Shown here: piece after piece, positions 22,410 to 34,780 of the stretch
Position numbering within the stretch: the stretch's first letter is position 1
Layout: each line of letters begins with the position of its first letter
DNA from: Lumbricus terrestris
Taxonomy: Eukaryota; Annelida; Clitellata; Crassiclitellata; Lumbricidae
Reading direction: 5' to 3'
NCBI GenBank assembly: GCA_949752735.1
Contig: OX457036.1
Location: forward strand, 4,409,624-4,473,623
DNA length: 64,000 bases
Position numbers and translations under genes: made by a program
The notes under the pieces: generated by a model
What the model was told of the DNA's origin: nothing
The model's database searches: none
Seen by the model: only the letters and a program-made list of their open reading frames with translations

Positions 22410-24394
22410 TAATGTTGGCAAGCTAGCATAAGCAAACCATGTCCACTTGGATACCTTTATATCGTATCCAAACGGTGCTATGTATTTGCTGATAAACTAT
22501 GTGAAATTGTCTCCATCTTAGCCATTAGGCTAATTGCTCGTTGTCAGTCTACATATTAAATAAACGACATATTATAATAATAAATAATAATATTGTAGTC
22601 GATGAATTCAGGGTTTGGAAAAAGAATATTACTCAAAGTTACTCAGAAACGTCAGTTTTTGACTTCATGAATATCCATGATATCATTTCAACCGCTATTG
22701 GTTGCGCATGTAGCACAGTACTTGTGTCAGCAGCAAGAACAATTTCGATTGTTATACTCTAGCATGATTTTCTTTACTACTGAAAGAATTTCACTGTCGA
22801 TTGTTTTCTTCTTTAGTGATCTGCCCTTATGCAGATTCAGGATTCCAACGACACCCGATGGACTTACCTAATACCTATGCGTGCTTTGTGTTCTAAATGG
22901 ATCTGTGCAGTTGTAGAAGCACTTTTGTACAGTTAAAACTATCAAAAAGGGTAATTGTCCTCTGACTAGAAGTAATATACCATGGATGATTGGAAGGAAA
23001 GAAGGGTTTGTGCAGTTCTAAAAAATCCTTAAAACAGCCCTGAAATTACAGACGAGTTAACGGCTATGGTAAGCACAGCATTATCCATCCCAGTTTGAGT
23101 GATAATGCCTGTACACAAAACGATTCGTGTGTCTAATTACCTGACTAACAAAGTACAAAACTGGCGAATTCATATTATTTTCACGCGAAGCATTTTTGAA
23201 AATATTTTCGTACAGAGCACCGAGCTAAAAAAAACTTCTAAGCACCACACGAATGTTAATTGCGGGCAAAACTTATTCACGAGCGTTGCATCGTGTCAGA
23301 TGGCTGATTAACGGGTGCTCAAAAGAAGATCCGAGTCCGATTGCCAGAGGGGCAGAGGGCGCACAGTAGCTGTTACGGCGGATGTCATTTAGGATTTTGA
23401 AGGTGGAGGATCCGAGGATCAGATGAGTATGGGTATGAGCTCTTTTGAGCAGGAATCACGCCAGTTTTGGGTGGAAATCTCGAGGCGTGATAAATACATA
23501 CCACACCCCCTATAGTATACCAAAGTTTCTATACGGCTTGACCTCGCTACATTCTGCAGTGGCAACAACATGGACAAAAGCCGGGGCCGACTGGCCATAG
23601 CATACCTGATTTTATGTATACATAACGCCAATAAGCAAGTCACCCTCACGCAATTTTAGTTTGTTGTCAGAAATTCTAATTTTTAAATTAGTGCAATTTA
23701 TTGATAATTTGTGCTGTTGCAAAGGTTGCATTGCGGGATCAAGCACGCTATCATCAAAACTATTTGCATGGGTGAATGCGGGAGAGGTAAACTCATTGGT
23801 CATGGTTAGGCCTACAGTTTTAGCAAGAGCTTGAAAACTACAAGACAGACAATTAAATGCAGGTTTATATTATTTTATGTAGGTTTCTAAACGCAGATTT
23901 CTTAGTTTCACGTTGTGCATCGTCACTGCAATTAATTCTCTAATAGGAAGAAATTTATTAAAAACCCAAAGTGGTTATTAAAAAATACACGTAGATGTCA
24001 ATTTTCCAGGGGGCAAGTGCCCCCCCCTTGCCCCTGTGTGCGGGCACCCATGACAGTCGTTGATTACGAAATAATTATAACAAAGTAAGGACGAAAGGTC
24101 AATTTTGTTTTAGAAACCTTTTAATCTCGTTTGTGTTGTCTATAATTACTTAATCGTGACTAACAGAAGCGGAATCCATTACAATTGCTGTTGCATACAC
24201 TTTGCTTTCCCAAAGTCGAAAGAAATTTGGATTGAGACGTGAATAGCTATAATATTTTAATCAATTATTTGCTGTTTCGTTTGGCAAAGTAGGCTTACAG
24301 TCGTTTTGTGAACTATGCTATTACAATTTTTAAGGAGTTCCATCCTAACTGCTTATCACGTGACCATCATGCATTTGAACTGGTGAATCCCAAT
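22410..24394. other. no gene recognised in about 2 kb
   Basis: Only short frames with no recognisable motif. At 24010-24060 there is a CCAGGGGGCAAGTGCCCC...GTGCGGGCACCCATGAC end typical of a small DNA-transposon terminus, but no partner end was identified. This stretch lies in the part of copy A that has no counterpart in copy B. Confidence 0.45.
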
Positions 24395-24668
24395 TCATTC
24401 ATTCATTCATTCAATACGAAAACTTATATAGCGCCTCTTCAAGAAGCCTATTCAGAGGCGCTCCCAGCCCAGCCACAGCTAACAAGATAGGTCTTGAGCA
24501 ACTGATAGAAAGCAGGAAATTATTCTGTGGTAGTAAGCGTAGTGCAAGTGGGAGCCCATTCCATGAGGACGGGCCAACAACCGAGAAGGCTCGACGCTGT
24601 CTGGTAGCAGAGCGGGTTCGAGGGACCAGCAGCTCTCCATTGGCCGAAGAGCGTAAAGCTCAACGGGA
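24395..24668 (-). pseudogene. L2-like LINE 3' fragment, (GAAT)n-tailed
   Basis: On the minus strand: LRSSANGELLVPRTRSAT, QRRAFSVVGPSSWNGLP and LRLLPQN, then a frame change, the GGGAGCGCCTCTGAATAGG...GAGGCGCTATATAAG stem and a (GAATGAATGAAT) tail. Same family as 21535-22409 and 54895-55145; 5'-truncated. Confidence 0.82.
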
Positions 24669-24683
24669 GGCTATGTCAGAGAC

Positions 24684-24846
24684 ATGGGCGGAGTTTGGTT
24701 TCCGTTCTTGGAGGGGCTAAAGCCTTATGGGGGGGGGGGGGGGGCTAAGCCCGGGAAAAGATATCATTTACACGGTAAAAAATGAGTTTGGCTCTTCTTG
24801 GGGGGGGGCTTAGCCCCCCCCCTAGCCCCTGATAAACTCCGCCCAT
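24684..24846. mobile_element. 163-bp hAT-like MITE with G-runs
   Basis: The ends are inverted: ATGGGCGGAGTTT on the left and AAACTCCGCCCAT on the right. Near-identical 8-mers flank it: TCAGAGAC at 24676-24683 and TCAAAGAC at 24849-24856. The interior holds opposed GGGGCTAAG/CTTAGCCCC blocks next to long G and C runs. It inserts into sequence just upstream (in minus orientation) of the LINE fragment. Non-coding. Confidence 0.8.
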
Positions 24847-24856
24847 AGTCAAAGAC

Positions 24857-25659
24857 GAAATAATTATAACAAGAGATCAAAATTAGTAGGATGAAGCACT
24901 ACCAGTGAGGCACCGCCAAACAAGTGCTGCTATTCTGTTCGAGATGCGCTGCATACAAACAGTCGAATAAGTGCTAACAATCATGATGTTGACCTTCGTT
25001 ATAGCACCCGAACACCGAAAAAATTCATCGAACTTTATAAATAAAAAATGAACTTTTATTATAAGATTGTGTCTTCGTCGTCGGCAGGTTTTCCACTTGG
25101 GATAATTATCGATATCTTATGGCTACCTGGCTCATTGAAGTCGACTTTTGTTCAAGTTATCTGCAGTTTGGTACATTTATGCGTCCATTGACCACAATCG
25201 TGTCGATGCTTGAATCTGCCCTCAGTTTCTTGTAGTTAACCATTGCTGTCCATGTAGAATAGCACATTCGTGTGAGTTGTCCTCTGATTCGCTTTCCATC
25301 CATGATAGTTCTCACTAAGGATTAAAAAAAGGATCCCTGTTGACGGTCTATCAGCTTCGGAGATCTTATGGTACCGTATACCGAGAGGACACTCATTCTG
25401 ACTGTTGCCCGTCTGTCTGTCTCTTCTGGCTACTATATCAGTAGTGTGTAGCAGTTGTTGTCATACAATGCGTACAATGCTATAATACGAGTATGGACCA
25501 ATGTTACGTAGCCGAGGACCATGCAGAACTCTGTCGTTAGACACCTTTAACACAATATCAAATTATTTATATAAGCATTATATCACAAAACTCTTAAGAA
25601 TTTTTCACGAAGTCTCGCCACTGTTTACAATGTCCAAATAAGTTATAGGAATATTCAGA
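24857..25659. other. no gene recognised
   Basis: Ordinary AT-rich sequence. ACACCTTTAA occurs at 25541-25550 preceded by CTGTCGTTAG. Part of the copy-A-only interval. Confidence 0.45.
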
Positions 25660-26995
25660 GATTAATATGGTGAGTTTAAAAGCTATGATGTATTTTCAAT
25701 ATAGCGAGAGGACACTCATTCGCCGATTAGAGCTGTACATTGGTGTGGCATTGAAAAACCAAAACTTTGATTAATGGAGAAGCGTGAGGGGCTGCAGGCT
25801 ATTAAACTGAAGAATTAAGCAGTCGAACAAGTGACGCAGTTGTGTACTTTCCATGGAAGGTCTTTTAACAAAGAACAGTTGAGATGATGCACGAAAGATA
25901 TCAAACGGAGAATTGGGTTGACGTGTGCGATGCTCAACAGACTTGATGATTATAATTATTGGGGGAAATCAGCATATCGATAGCAACCAAACTGAGGCAT
26001 TACAGAGTGTTTATCATCTCCTTGCTATTATGCTTAAATGAGCTATCTGAGGAAAATACTGAGCAAAAGTAGGAGAGACAGTTTATAGTAGGTAAACTGT
26101 ATGCTAAACTCGATACGAGGTAACGAAATTCATTTTATATAGCCTTCATGGAAAAGTAATCGAGGGTGTTTAAGTAAATTTATGCGACAGCACATGTTTT
26201 TCAATGTGTTGAACGACTAGTTACGATGTGGTAGCGGGATAGAATAACTCCGAAATGAGGTGACCACTGAGGAGCTGAAAGAAAATGAGGCAGTGGTGGA
26301 CAAGATCAGCATTCCAGGGCTGTGCATACTAACATTCGTATTTCCCAACTTCCAGGTCTCCATTTAAAGCCAAACGCATAATTAAGCATTCACAATATTT
26401 ATTTCAAAGTCGTGGATAAAATTGAACCGCGTTTAGATCTGAGTGACAGTGACAAATTCCGTGGCCTGTCTTTATACCTGATTATTGACAGACATATGAG
26501 ATAAGACCAGATTAAACAACACTGAATGAAATGATCAATAATTATTTTTTGACAACTAGGCCTACGTCTAAAGCAATCATCATCGAAATTGTCAAACTTC
26601 TTGAAAGCCAGTCGAAAGTGATGCGCTTTGCAATAGTTTATTCAAGTCAGACGGGTTTGTTTGTATGTGCGCTTGTTGTAGCGCCCCTTCAATCTCTCTA
26701 CTCAGAGGCGCTCCCGACTGCAAAGCGGACACTGCATCGGAGTTTCACGCTGAGCAATTGCGAGCGAAGGACTTGCCCAAGGTCCCTACGCGGCGACGTG
26801 AGGTGGATTCGAACCTCGAACCTTCCGGCTTCAAGGCAACGACGCCACCACTACACCACCGCGCCCCACGTTGTCGAAAGGTTTGTCCGTTTAGCAGAGG
26901 ATCAAAGGGCAGCGTAGATGTTCAGGCGACATATTATACCGTCGGGTGTGAATTAATGGTTAAAGACATCCTTCCAGTGTCACGCATTTAGCCCC
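25660..26995 (+). repeat. segmental duplication block 2, copy A (right part)
   Basis: Collinear with 45975-47075 (anchors GGCTGCAGGCTAT, GGAGAATTGGGTTGACGTGT, GGATCAAAGGGCAGCGTAGA). Contains a reverse transcriptase C-terminal scrap at 26245-26320 (RNEVTTEELK-NE-VVDKIS) shared with 46528-46610. Copy A holds a complete tRNA-SINE (26655-26877) that copy B lacks. Confidence 0.82.
26655..26877 (-). mobile_element. tRNA-SINE family A, complete copy
   Basis: Minus strand: GGGGCGCGGTGGTGTAGTGG (A box TGGTGTAGTGG), B box GGTTCGAATCC about 50 nt later, a body with GCGTGAAACTCCGATGCAGTG, the LINE-like 3' stem GGGAGCGCCTCTGAGTAGAG...GGGGCGCTACAA, and a CATACAAACAAA tail. In paralogous copy B the sequence runs AGTCAGACGGGTTGTCGAAAGG uninterrupted (about 46932), so this is an insertion after the duplication, with a short duplicated ACG(G). 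Confidence 0.9.
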
Positions 26996-27289
26996 ACACT
27001 CCATCGCATTTAACATTCGTTTTCTACGCAGTCGGCGGTCGTATTGTGTGTTGTAAATTTACTAACAACGACATAATTGTGGTGGATTGTAAATTTACGA
27101 TCCGTAAGACCGATTGGTGTTATTACCGGGTGGTGTACAGGTTCGTCTCTCTAGACCACATTATTATCCGCCGTATTTGGAGGCTTGACCTCACATTTAC
27201 AAAAGCGTTTGTATAAAACACACAAAATGTAGGCGTCTATGCTACTTAACGAAGCTGTTGTCTTCCATAAAAGCACCCAGTCAGTTTCT
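26996..27289. other. no gene recognised
   Basis: Ordinary AT-rich sequence with no supported feature. Confidence 0.4.
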
Positions 27290-27480
27290 GGTGGCTGAGG
27301 TGAGTAAGCTGAGAAGAATAGCAAAGAGAATCAGATGGGATATGACCCGCAACGAGGTGACACGGAAGGAGCTGGGACAGGACGAAACATTTGATATCAT
27401 AAGATCAGAAAAAGAAGGCTGACGTGGTTTGGATATGTTACGAAAGAGATTACCAGCACGAGCAGAGTGTATTACCATGT
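27290..27480 (+). pseudogene. LINE reverse transcriptase extreme C-terminus, frameshifted
   Basis: Plus-strand reading RIRWDMTRNEVTRKELGQ, then, after a one-frame change, RRLTWFGYV. These match the closing section of invertebrate endonuclease/reverse-transcriptase LINEs and also the scrap RNEVTTEELK at 26245. No catalytic domain remains. Confidence 0.65.
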
Positions 27481-27735
27481 GGATGAAAAACGGATTCTGA
27501 ATTTATCCTGCGTCATTGTTTCTATTTAATATACCATCGTTAGGAAACGTTTTAAGGGTGTTTAAATTAAACGTTGCATGATCCAATATGCCAAACCACA
27601 ACAAGACTGTTCTACTAGCAGTCGCGATTAGATTCAACTGTCAACGAAATTTCAAATGGATTTTATTTATTTTTAATTCATTTCCTTATTTGCTCCTGGA
27701 TGCGGTATTCCAGCAAAAACTTCTTAGAACGAGTA

Positions 27736-28088
<353 letters not shown>

Positions 28089-28094
28089 ATGGGG

Positions 28095-28393
28095 TCAAAG
28101 GTCGTCGATGTCGAGAGAACGTGATCTGTATCATAATACACAATCATCACGTCTTTTCAAGAAAACAATGTTGGAAAATCTTAACTCTATTGCGATGGAA
28201 TTGATCATTATAGACATGCACAGCGTTGCTTGCAAGAGATTTATTGATATCCAACTAGATGTAGAGTGTAACTATATTTTTTTATTAGCCTACTCCCTCA
28301 AAGGTCGTCGATGTCGAAAGAACGTGATCTGTATCATAATACACAATCATCACGTCTTTTCAAGAAAACAATGTTGGAAAATCTTAACTGGGC
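28095..28393 (+). repeat. direct duplication, 96-bp copies 203 bp apart
   Basis: TCAAAGGTCGTCGATGTCGA begins at 28095 and 28298. Near-identity continues through ACAATGTTGGAAAATCTTAACT, with one difference noted (GAGAG/GAAAG). The spacer is unique sequence. Confidence 0.9.
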
Positions 28394-28452
28394 AAAGTGG
28401 GACGAGGATAGAGAAATGACGTATCGTTTTCATTCATCTAAGTTATAACGAG

Positions 28453-28516
28453 GACCAATCAATCAATCACATAAATTTTATATAGCGCCCCTTCAAGATC
28501 TCTACTCAGAGGCGCT
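28453..28516 (-). mobile_element. LINE 3' tail fragment, (TGATT)n
   Basis: ATCAATCAATCAC then TTTTATATAGCGCCCCTTCAAG and CTCTACTCAGAGGCGCTC: the reverse complement of the shared L2-like 3' stem and tail, without coding sequence. Confidence 0.75.
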
Positions 28517-28987
28517 CAGAGGACGTGTAAAAGGTGTAGGACTATTATTATAAACAGTCGTCAACTGACTGTTGGGTGACGAAAACGGTAATCCCGCAGT
28601 TTTATTTTATTACGATGATTACAGTAACTGGCATGGACGTTTCGTATATTGTAGGCGATCTTGTGACGTCCAAAGCAAACAATTTTCCAATGGCAGCAAT
28701 TCAATGTTAACGTTTTCAGATGTCGATATCATTGGTCTTATTTATTCTGCTTTTCTGGAGTATATCTTACGGCTGCATAATTGTATTTTCAAAGTACGCA
28801 CAAAATTATGGCGTTACCACAAATTCTATTTTTTATAAAATTTGCTTTAAGCTATTAAAGGGGTGTATAAGTAGTATACCGCAATTTTAGTCGTATCATC
28901 TAATGTTGTTTGATCCATTCACCGTCAACGCATGTAACGTCGAACTTGTGTTTTGTATTTCACTCAGATATCTAACCCATGAATCAT

Positions 28988-29553
28988 GCAGGGTGGGGTA
29001 ACGAACGAGTGGCCAAAGGACGGTCGCCGAGGCACGAAGCTCCGAGCTGGGGAGGGGCTTTGGGGAGGGGATGTGCCACCTCCCCAAGATGGAAACTTTT
29101 TTATTTCCGCACTGCAATGGTAGCATTAAAGACTGTAATTTTAATGAAGTTGCTCATAATTTCAGTGCTGATAGTCGTGGCTAAAGACTGAGAAAGCGTC
29201 CCCTTCCATTGTTCACTTTTATGTCCACACTGTTAGGCCTACGTAACAAATTAGAATCTTTAGACTATCATCTCAATAAAACTGGCGATAATTTCACTGC
29301 TGGAAGACATGGTTTAGGAGTTCAACAAATGTCACCTCCACATTGTTTTAATATTCTACAATCTACACTGTAGGCTAATAGTGTCGAATCGGGATCCATC
29401 CAAAACATCAACCCCGATGATTCGAAGGTCTAGGGATGAGGTGTTTTTATATGATCACGGCGACTATCGATCGTATTAGAATGGCAACTGACCACACCCG
29501 AATAAAAGGATGACATGCAGTTATTTATTTATCATTCTACATTAACATTTTGA
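28988..29553 (+). repeat. dispersed repeat D4, copy 2
   Basis: Second copy of the 575-bp block at 6938-7511, same orientation. It ends at the target site of the Nimb-like insertion that follows. Confidence 0.8.
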
Positions 29554-29555
29554 TA

Positions 29556-30094
29556 TAAGGTGTCTCATTACTCTGTTGGAGTTGAATAAACATTGCTATT
29601 GTTTTAACATGCTGAAACATATATGATGTATAACAATGTGGAAACCTAACCTTGAATAATTATGATATATATGTATATATATATATATATATACATACAT
29701 ATTGTTACATGTGAATTATGCTAGAGGATATTAATAGTTTAAAAAATACTTAGTATCTGAGACAAGAGTTATATGTGTTGAACATTTATAGCCATAATTG
29801 CTTTTTAATGTCACAGTTTACATATAATGTGTGAGACAATTGATGAAAAAACAATGTTGCTTAATTAACATTAGATCCTATTGTCTGAGCATAGAGAATG
29901 TAAGATGAATTTTTTTTAAAAAGGTATTAGAGATTGAACATTGCTGAAATTCTGAAGCTTCAGTTAGACGCATTTTTATGGTGTTTTCTAGGACACTAGA
30001 AATTTGTTTTCATTGTATTGTATATTTTCTGTATTGTCGTCAACGGCCATTGATGTCATAGGACGACGTTAAACTGCTGAATAATAATAATAAT
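29556..30094 (+). mobile_element. Nimb-like LINE 3' end, 539 bp, with 12-bp target duplication
   Basis: AACATTTTGATA flanks both ends (29544-29555 and 30095-30106). The last 60 bp contain the hairpin GTCGTC (30036-30041), a 20-nt loop (30042-30061) and GACGAC (30062-30067), then GTTAAACTGCTG and (AAT)5 or so. 5'-truncated 3' untranslated region only. It sits immediately before the end of an oppositely oriented reverse transcriptase remnant. Confidence 0.88.
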
Positions 30095-30106
30095 AACATT
30101 TTGATA

Positions 30107-31455
30107 GAAAACAACTTCTTGCAATTCAATGCAATCTGTTGAATTAATAATGGGCATATTCAGTGATTGTTTAGCTAAAGCATCCGCTCTTTCATTACGC
30201 AATATATTTACATGGCTTGGGGTCCATATTAAATGCACTTTACTTATTTTAATTTGATTAAAGGTATTTATTGTTTCTTGTAATAGGTTTGGTCGCGACT
30301 TTGTAAAGGAATTCTTAATAGAAGTAATAACACTCAAAGAGTCAGAAAAGATAGCAAAATCTTTGAGGTCTTGGTTTTCATTTATTAATATCCAGGAGAA
30401 TACTTCTTTAAAGGCAGTTAGTTCAGCAGCAAATATGCTAGAATTATCACAAAGACGAATTTGTTTATCTAAATTCAGGGTAGGGATTGTATATGCAGCA
30501 GCAACTAAATTATCTACTTTTGAGCCATCTGTATATATGTGTGTATAAGTATGATATCTGTTTATATGTTCTAATGATAAAAGATGTAAAATTTCAGGAT
30601 TGCCGTGTTTCTTACTTATTTCTTTATGAAGACTGATATCGACATCAATGTTATTATTTAGCCAAGGTGGAGTTGCATGAAAGTTGGGAGATTGAAACGG
30701 GAGATTAAGAGAGGGAAAAAACTTTCGGTTCTTATGAAAGTTGATTCCACTTTTGGACCAGATGTTCTGAACTCATCTGTCCAATGCGGCAGATAAGCAG
30801 ATCCGAGCGGATGATTTGGAATTCCAAGTATTTTAGCATCCAATTTTAGTGAATTTTGCAATCTTCTAATTTGTAGAGGCATCTCACCACACTCATTTTG
30901 AAAAGCTAAGGCCGCCGTTCCCTTGGCAGCGCCACAACATAATCGTAGTGCCTCAGTCTGAATAGACGACAACCTATCCAAATAGGATTTAGGTGCTGAA
31001 GAATAAGCTACATCACCGTAGTCAATGACTGACCTAATAAGAGCCCGGTATCTGTGAAGTAGGGCTTTTTCGAAGCACCCCAATGATTCCCAGACCCTGC
31101 TCTCATGAGATTCATGCGTTTTTTTACACTTAGTAATAATATATTCTATATGTGGTTTCCATGATAGCCTATGTTCAAAAATAACACCAAGGAATTTAGT
31201 TGTTTTTTCAATTTTAATGTGATCATTTCCAACTTTTACATCAATATTTGATATCCTGCATTTCTTAGTAAACAAAACTCCTACAGTTATACCAATAGAA
31301 ATTTTAAAACCGTTTCTATTGCGCCATGCATTGATTGCATTTAGGGACAACTGAATTTGTTTTTGCAATTTATTACGATTGCGATGACTAGCGTAAATCG
31401 AGCTGTCATCAGCAAACAAAGTAATTTCTACCCCATCAATTCCATGTGGTATAGT
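30107..31455 (-). pseudogene. I/Nimb-type LINE reverse transcriptase with RNase H, 5'-truncated
   Basis: Minus strand. The reverse transcriptase enters at IPHGIDGVEI just before the catalytic FADD box (near 31405-31416) and runs to about 30690: LGVIFEHRLSW, DRLSSIQTEALRL, MPLQIRRL. A frame change near 30730-30750 leads into an RNase H domain carrying its conserved acidic positions: YTDGSK (about 30510), AELTA (about 30430), FSDSLS (about 30340) and NERADALAK (about 30180). RNase H after reverse transcriptase identifies the I/Nimb group. The endonuclease and first half of the polymerase are lost, and the frame break makes it non-functional. Confidence 0.88.
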
Positions 31456-32289
31456 CTATCATTTATCATTATCAGAAATAATAATCAGTAGCCACAATTT
31501 TGGTTTTTTGGGGCCACGTCACTTCATGATCCTCTGACTAGAGAAGAGCTGCATACTTGTCATCTGTCACTTTTGTTAGAACGAGACTTGTGTGACATTT
31601 TCTGAAGATTTCGGTTCAATGACTAAAAAAGGTCATCAGTTTTTTTTCGGACGGGAAACTGAATAAACAACTCTGAAACCAAATCATGGCTACGGCCTTG
31701 TCCAGCGTTGCCACTCTAAAATAAAAAAAACAAGTTGGAGGCTAAAAAAAACCCAAGAAATCCCAAGTTCAGAACGAAAAACCCAAGATCTTGTGAAAAA
31801 CCTCAGGAAGGGGCAACGCTGGCCATGTCATCATAATCTTGTTCGAGAGTGTCATTGCTTGCATGTACAATAAAATTAAAATTATTGTTTCAGTAAAGAA
31901 CGTTTTTTTGGTGTCGTTGAAGTGCACACATTATCCACGCTTTTTAGTCGAAAACTTTGCCCTAGACATTATAGATTTCAAGCAACGTTGTTATGTAAGA
32001 ATTAAGAATCAGCGAGAAACAGTTTGACCTTTCTGAATTCAGATGAGCTACAGTAACATTGTAAGTTTTATGCGTCATTTAATTGTTTCACTTACGTTTT
32101 AAAATGGGTCAACGAAGCCGTTAAGTTCCTAATTTTAGGGTCAGTGCTAATGACGATGGAAGCTGTATGATCTCTATAGACACAGATATACTACTAATAC
32201 TCATATGGTCGGTTCAATGTTCATATCGATAAATTTCCGTCTATTGACTTTCTTCTTGCTTTTCATGCATACATTGCATAAGTATACAG

Positions 32290-32750
32290 CCGGTGACACG
32301 AAACGCAGTATCCCCCTTGTCCTTGAAAACTATCCGAAGGGATAAATTAATCTATCACCCCGGATGGAATTAACCGGTCTATACTGTCCTGGGGATAGAC
32401 CATTCTATCCCCTTTTTTGAAAAATGCGCATAATGAAAAAAATTATGTTGTAATCAAAATTTAAAGTGAACGTAGTTGTTTTAAGTGTCCTAAGCAATGC
32501 TCAAATAAAGGTAACTGGAATTTATTTAGTGACTCTGAGTGTTCTTATGTGTTTTAAATACTTTAAGGGCTCTAAAAACAGGGCAAAACAAATTATATAG
32601 TAGGAGTAAACATACCTGTTAGTGTCATTGTTCAAAACAAAGCAGATGAAAATTAATTTGCAAAACAATTCCACGCTGAAATGGGTTTTTCGAATTTTTT
32701 TAATTTGGGGATACAATTAATACGGGGGATACTCTATTTAGTGACACCGG
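32290..32750. mobile_element. 460-bp MITE-like insertion with GTATCCCCC inverted ends
   Basis: Copy A reads through as CTACAGCCAGCGGTTGCATT (13622-13641), while here CCGGTGACACG...GTGACACCGG is interposed. The ends are inverted: CCGGTGACACGAAACGCAGT then ATCCCCC on the left; on the right, in reverse, CCGGTGTCACTAAATAGAGT then ATCCCCC. No open frame of note. The superfamily is undetermined. Confidence 0.75.
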
Positions 32751-32993
32751 CGGTTGCATTGAAACTCCGAACAACCGTGGACTGACGACATAGATACATG
32801 TAGCTAATTATTTAACTTCGATTAGCCACGCATGACTGACTGATCATGACTATAAGATTTGTTAGATGAAGTCTTCGACATCTTGAGATAATTTACACGG
32901 GCGCAGAGTCTTTTGGTGTCAATAAACTCAAGTCTGACTTTGCAGATGAGCTGTGAGTTGCATACGAAGTAAATGGACATTCATTGTCACTTG

Positions 32994-33135
32994 CAGTGGC
33001 GGCGCCAGGATTTCAGTTTTGGGGGGCTAAAGGGGGCAAATCGTCCAATTTTTTTAATTTTTACATGGGAAAAAAGGGTGGCCTTTTTCAGGGGGGCTTA
33101 GCCCCCCCCCCTAGCACCCCCTAGCGCCCCTACTG
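32994..33135 (+). mobile_element. 142-bp hAT-like MITE
   Basis: Begins CAGTGGCGGCGCCAGGATTT, ends GCGCCCCTACTG, and is flanked by GTCACTTG on both sides (32986-32993 and 33136-33143). Copy A (13868-13885) is empty. It shares its first 16 bp with the 3-kb hAT-like elements, so it is probably moved by the same transposase. Confidence 0.88.
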
Positions 33136-33361
33136 GTCACTTGCAGTCTTCTGCTTCACAGCAGACTGATGTCGACACACGGAGACTAAGCTTTGCTAAC
33201 CTGAGGGGACAAATGCAGCAGAAAATAAGTTTATGACATCTGTTGATTAATTGAAAATGAAAAGTCGACGGCAACATGTGTCATCTGCATGGCAAGTTGC
33301 AGTAGTAGTGGCTGCAGTTTAAGCTCACTGTGGGAGAACATAGATTGTCTATGAATATATG

Positions 33362-33560
33362 AACGTATGAATGGATGAATGGATGAATGAACGAGAGAAA
33401 GGAAGAATGAATTAATGAATTAATGACTGAATGAATGGATGAATGAATGAATGAATTAATTAATTAATGAATTAATGAATGAACGAGAGAAAGAACGAAT
33501 GAACGAGTGAACGAATGAATGAATGAATTAATGGATTAATGAATTAATCAATGGATAAAT
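33362..33560. repeat. (GAAT)n/(GAATTAAT)n microsatellite
   Basis: Degenerate GAAT and TTAA-containing tetranucleotide array, paralogous to 14330-14452. Confidence 0.88.
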
Positions 33561-34780
33561 AAATTAATAATTTAATTAATGACTTAGCCTATGATTGAAT
33601 GTGGCCCTATTATGATTGCCTCATTTTCAGTGGTCCATTTTGTCTTAGTGGCTGGATGTCTCTTTCTCATTCATTTCTGATTTCTTTCCGGTTGGTTTGC
33701 ACAATATGTTAAAATCTTGCTCCGAATCGATTCAAATTATTTAAATGAGCAGCTAATCAATCAATAATAACAATTTGATTTTAAACAATGCATTTAAATA
33801 AGAATTCAAATTAGACTCGTGTTGCAGCTTATCGATTCGTATTTAGATTAGTTGACTATCTAATCGATTACTTAATCGGTTACATTCTATTTTAATAATT
33901 TACAATGTAGGCCCTACGTGTGAAATTGGTGTTGGTATTTGCAGTTTAACGTCACTGTTGTGGTAACACAGGCCATTAGAGACGCCCTTATCCTTTATCC
34001 AGACTTGGGACTAGCACTGGCAGAGTGCAGCAAGTGGCGGAGTTTACCAAGCGAGAGTTATGTGAAATTGACCTTTGACTAAAATATTGAAACCCGGCGA
34101 TCAATTAATAGATTACCACGTAATGTCTCATTTTATCATACTTTGTTTGTTCTTATTATTGAGGTGTTTAAGCGAGCAGTGAGCACTGGTTTCCTACATA
34201 ATGTGTAATTTATTTCAATATTTTCCGAGATTTTGCGGCTACCGTTGCCGTTAAATTTGATTTTTTTTAATTTACCAGGACCGCATTGTACCCACCCAGC
34301 ACACACAACACACCCGCCAGCAAAGGTGGGGTGAGGGCAATGTGTGGGACTGGGTGAACCAAAATTTGACTGGTGAACCAACATTTTGCGTTGAATGACG
34401 TGAACACCGTAGAGTAGTGGGGTGGATGGTTAGCCTCGGCCGCTGCTCTTCACGTGTCGGTGCGAATACCAATGGCGTCTCAATTAACTTATCTACTGTT
34501 CGCCAGTCCAAAGCCTGGATAAGAGAGGATGGTGACGCAAATGGTCTGTGTTATCACTCAGTGTGGTGAAACTGCATCTGCAACTACTTTCCAACCACCA
34601 ATCTACTGTACACTCAAGAGTTTAGGCTGATCGAAATATTGTTGTGGACTTCAACGACCTTGGTATCCACAAGATGTTGATGGATAAAAATGAAAAATAG
34701 TGAAGCATGATCCAAATAAAAAATCAGGATTATGGTTGTACCCAAAGGTATAGTTGATTGTCACCTTTCGGCCGAATATA

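Noticed and set aside
31600..31640. Hammerhead ribozyme (CTGATGA core on the minus strand), also near 13100, 47206 and 60125
   Set aside because: CTGATGA is present, but the required GAAA after a closed stem II is missing or displaced in each case, and stems I and III could not be formed.
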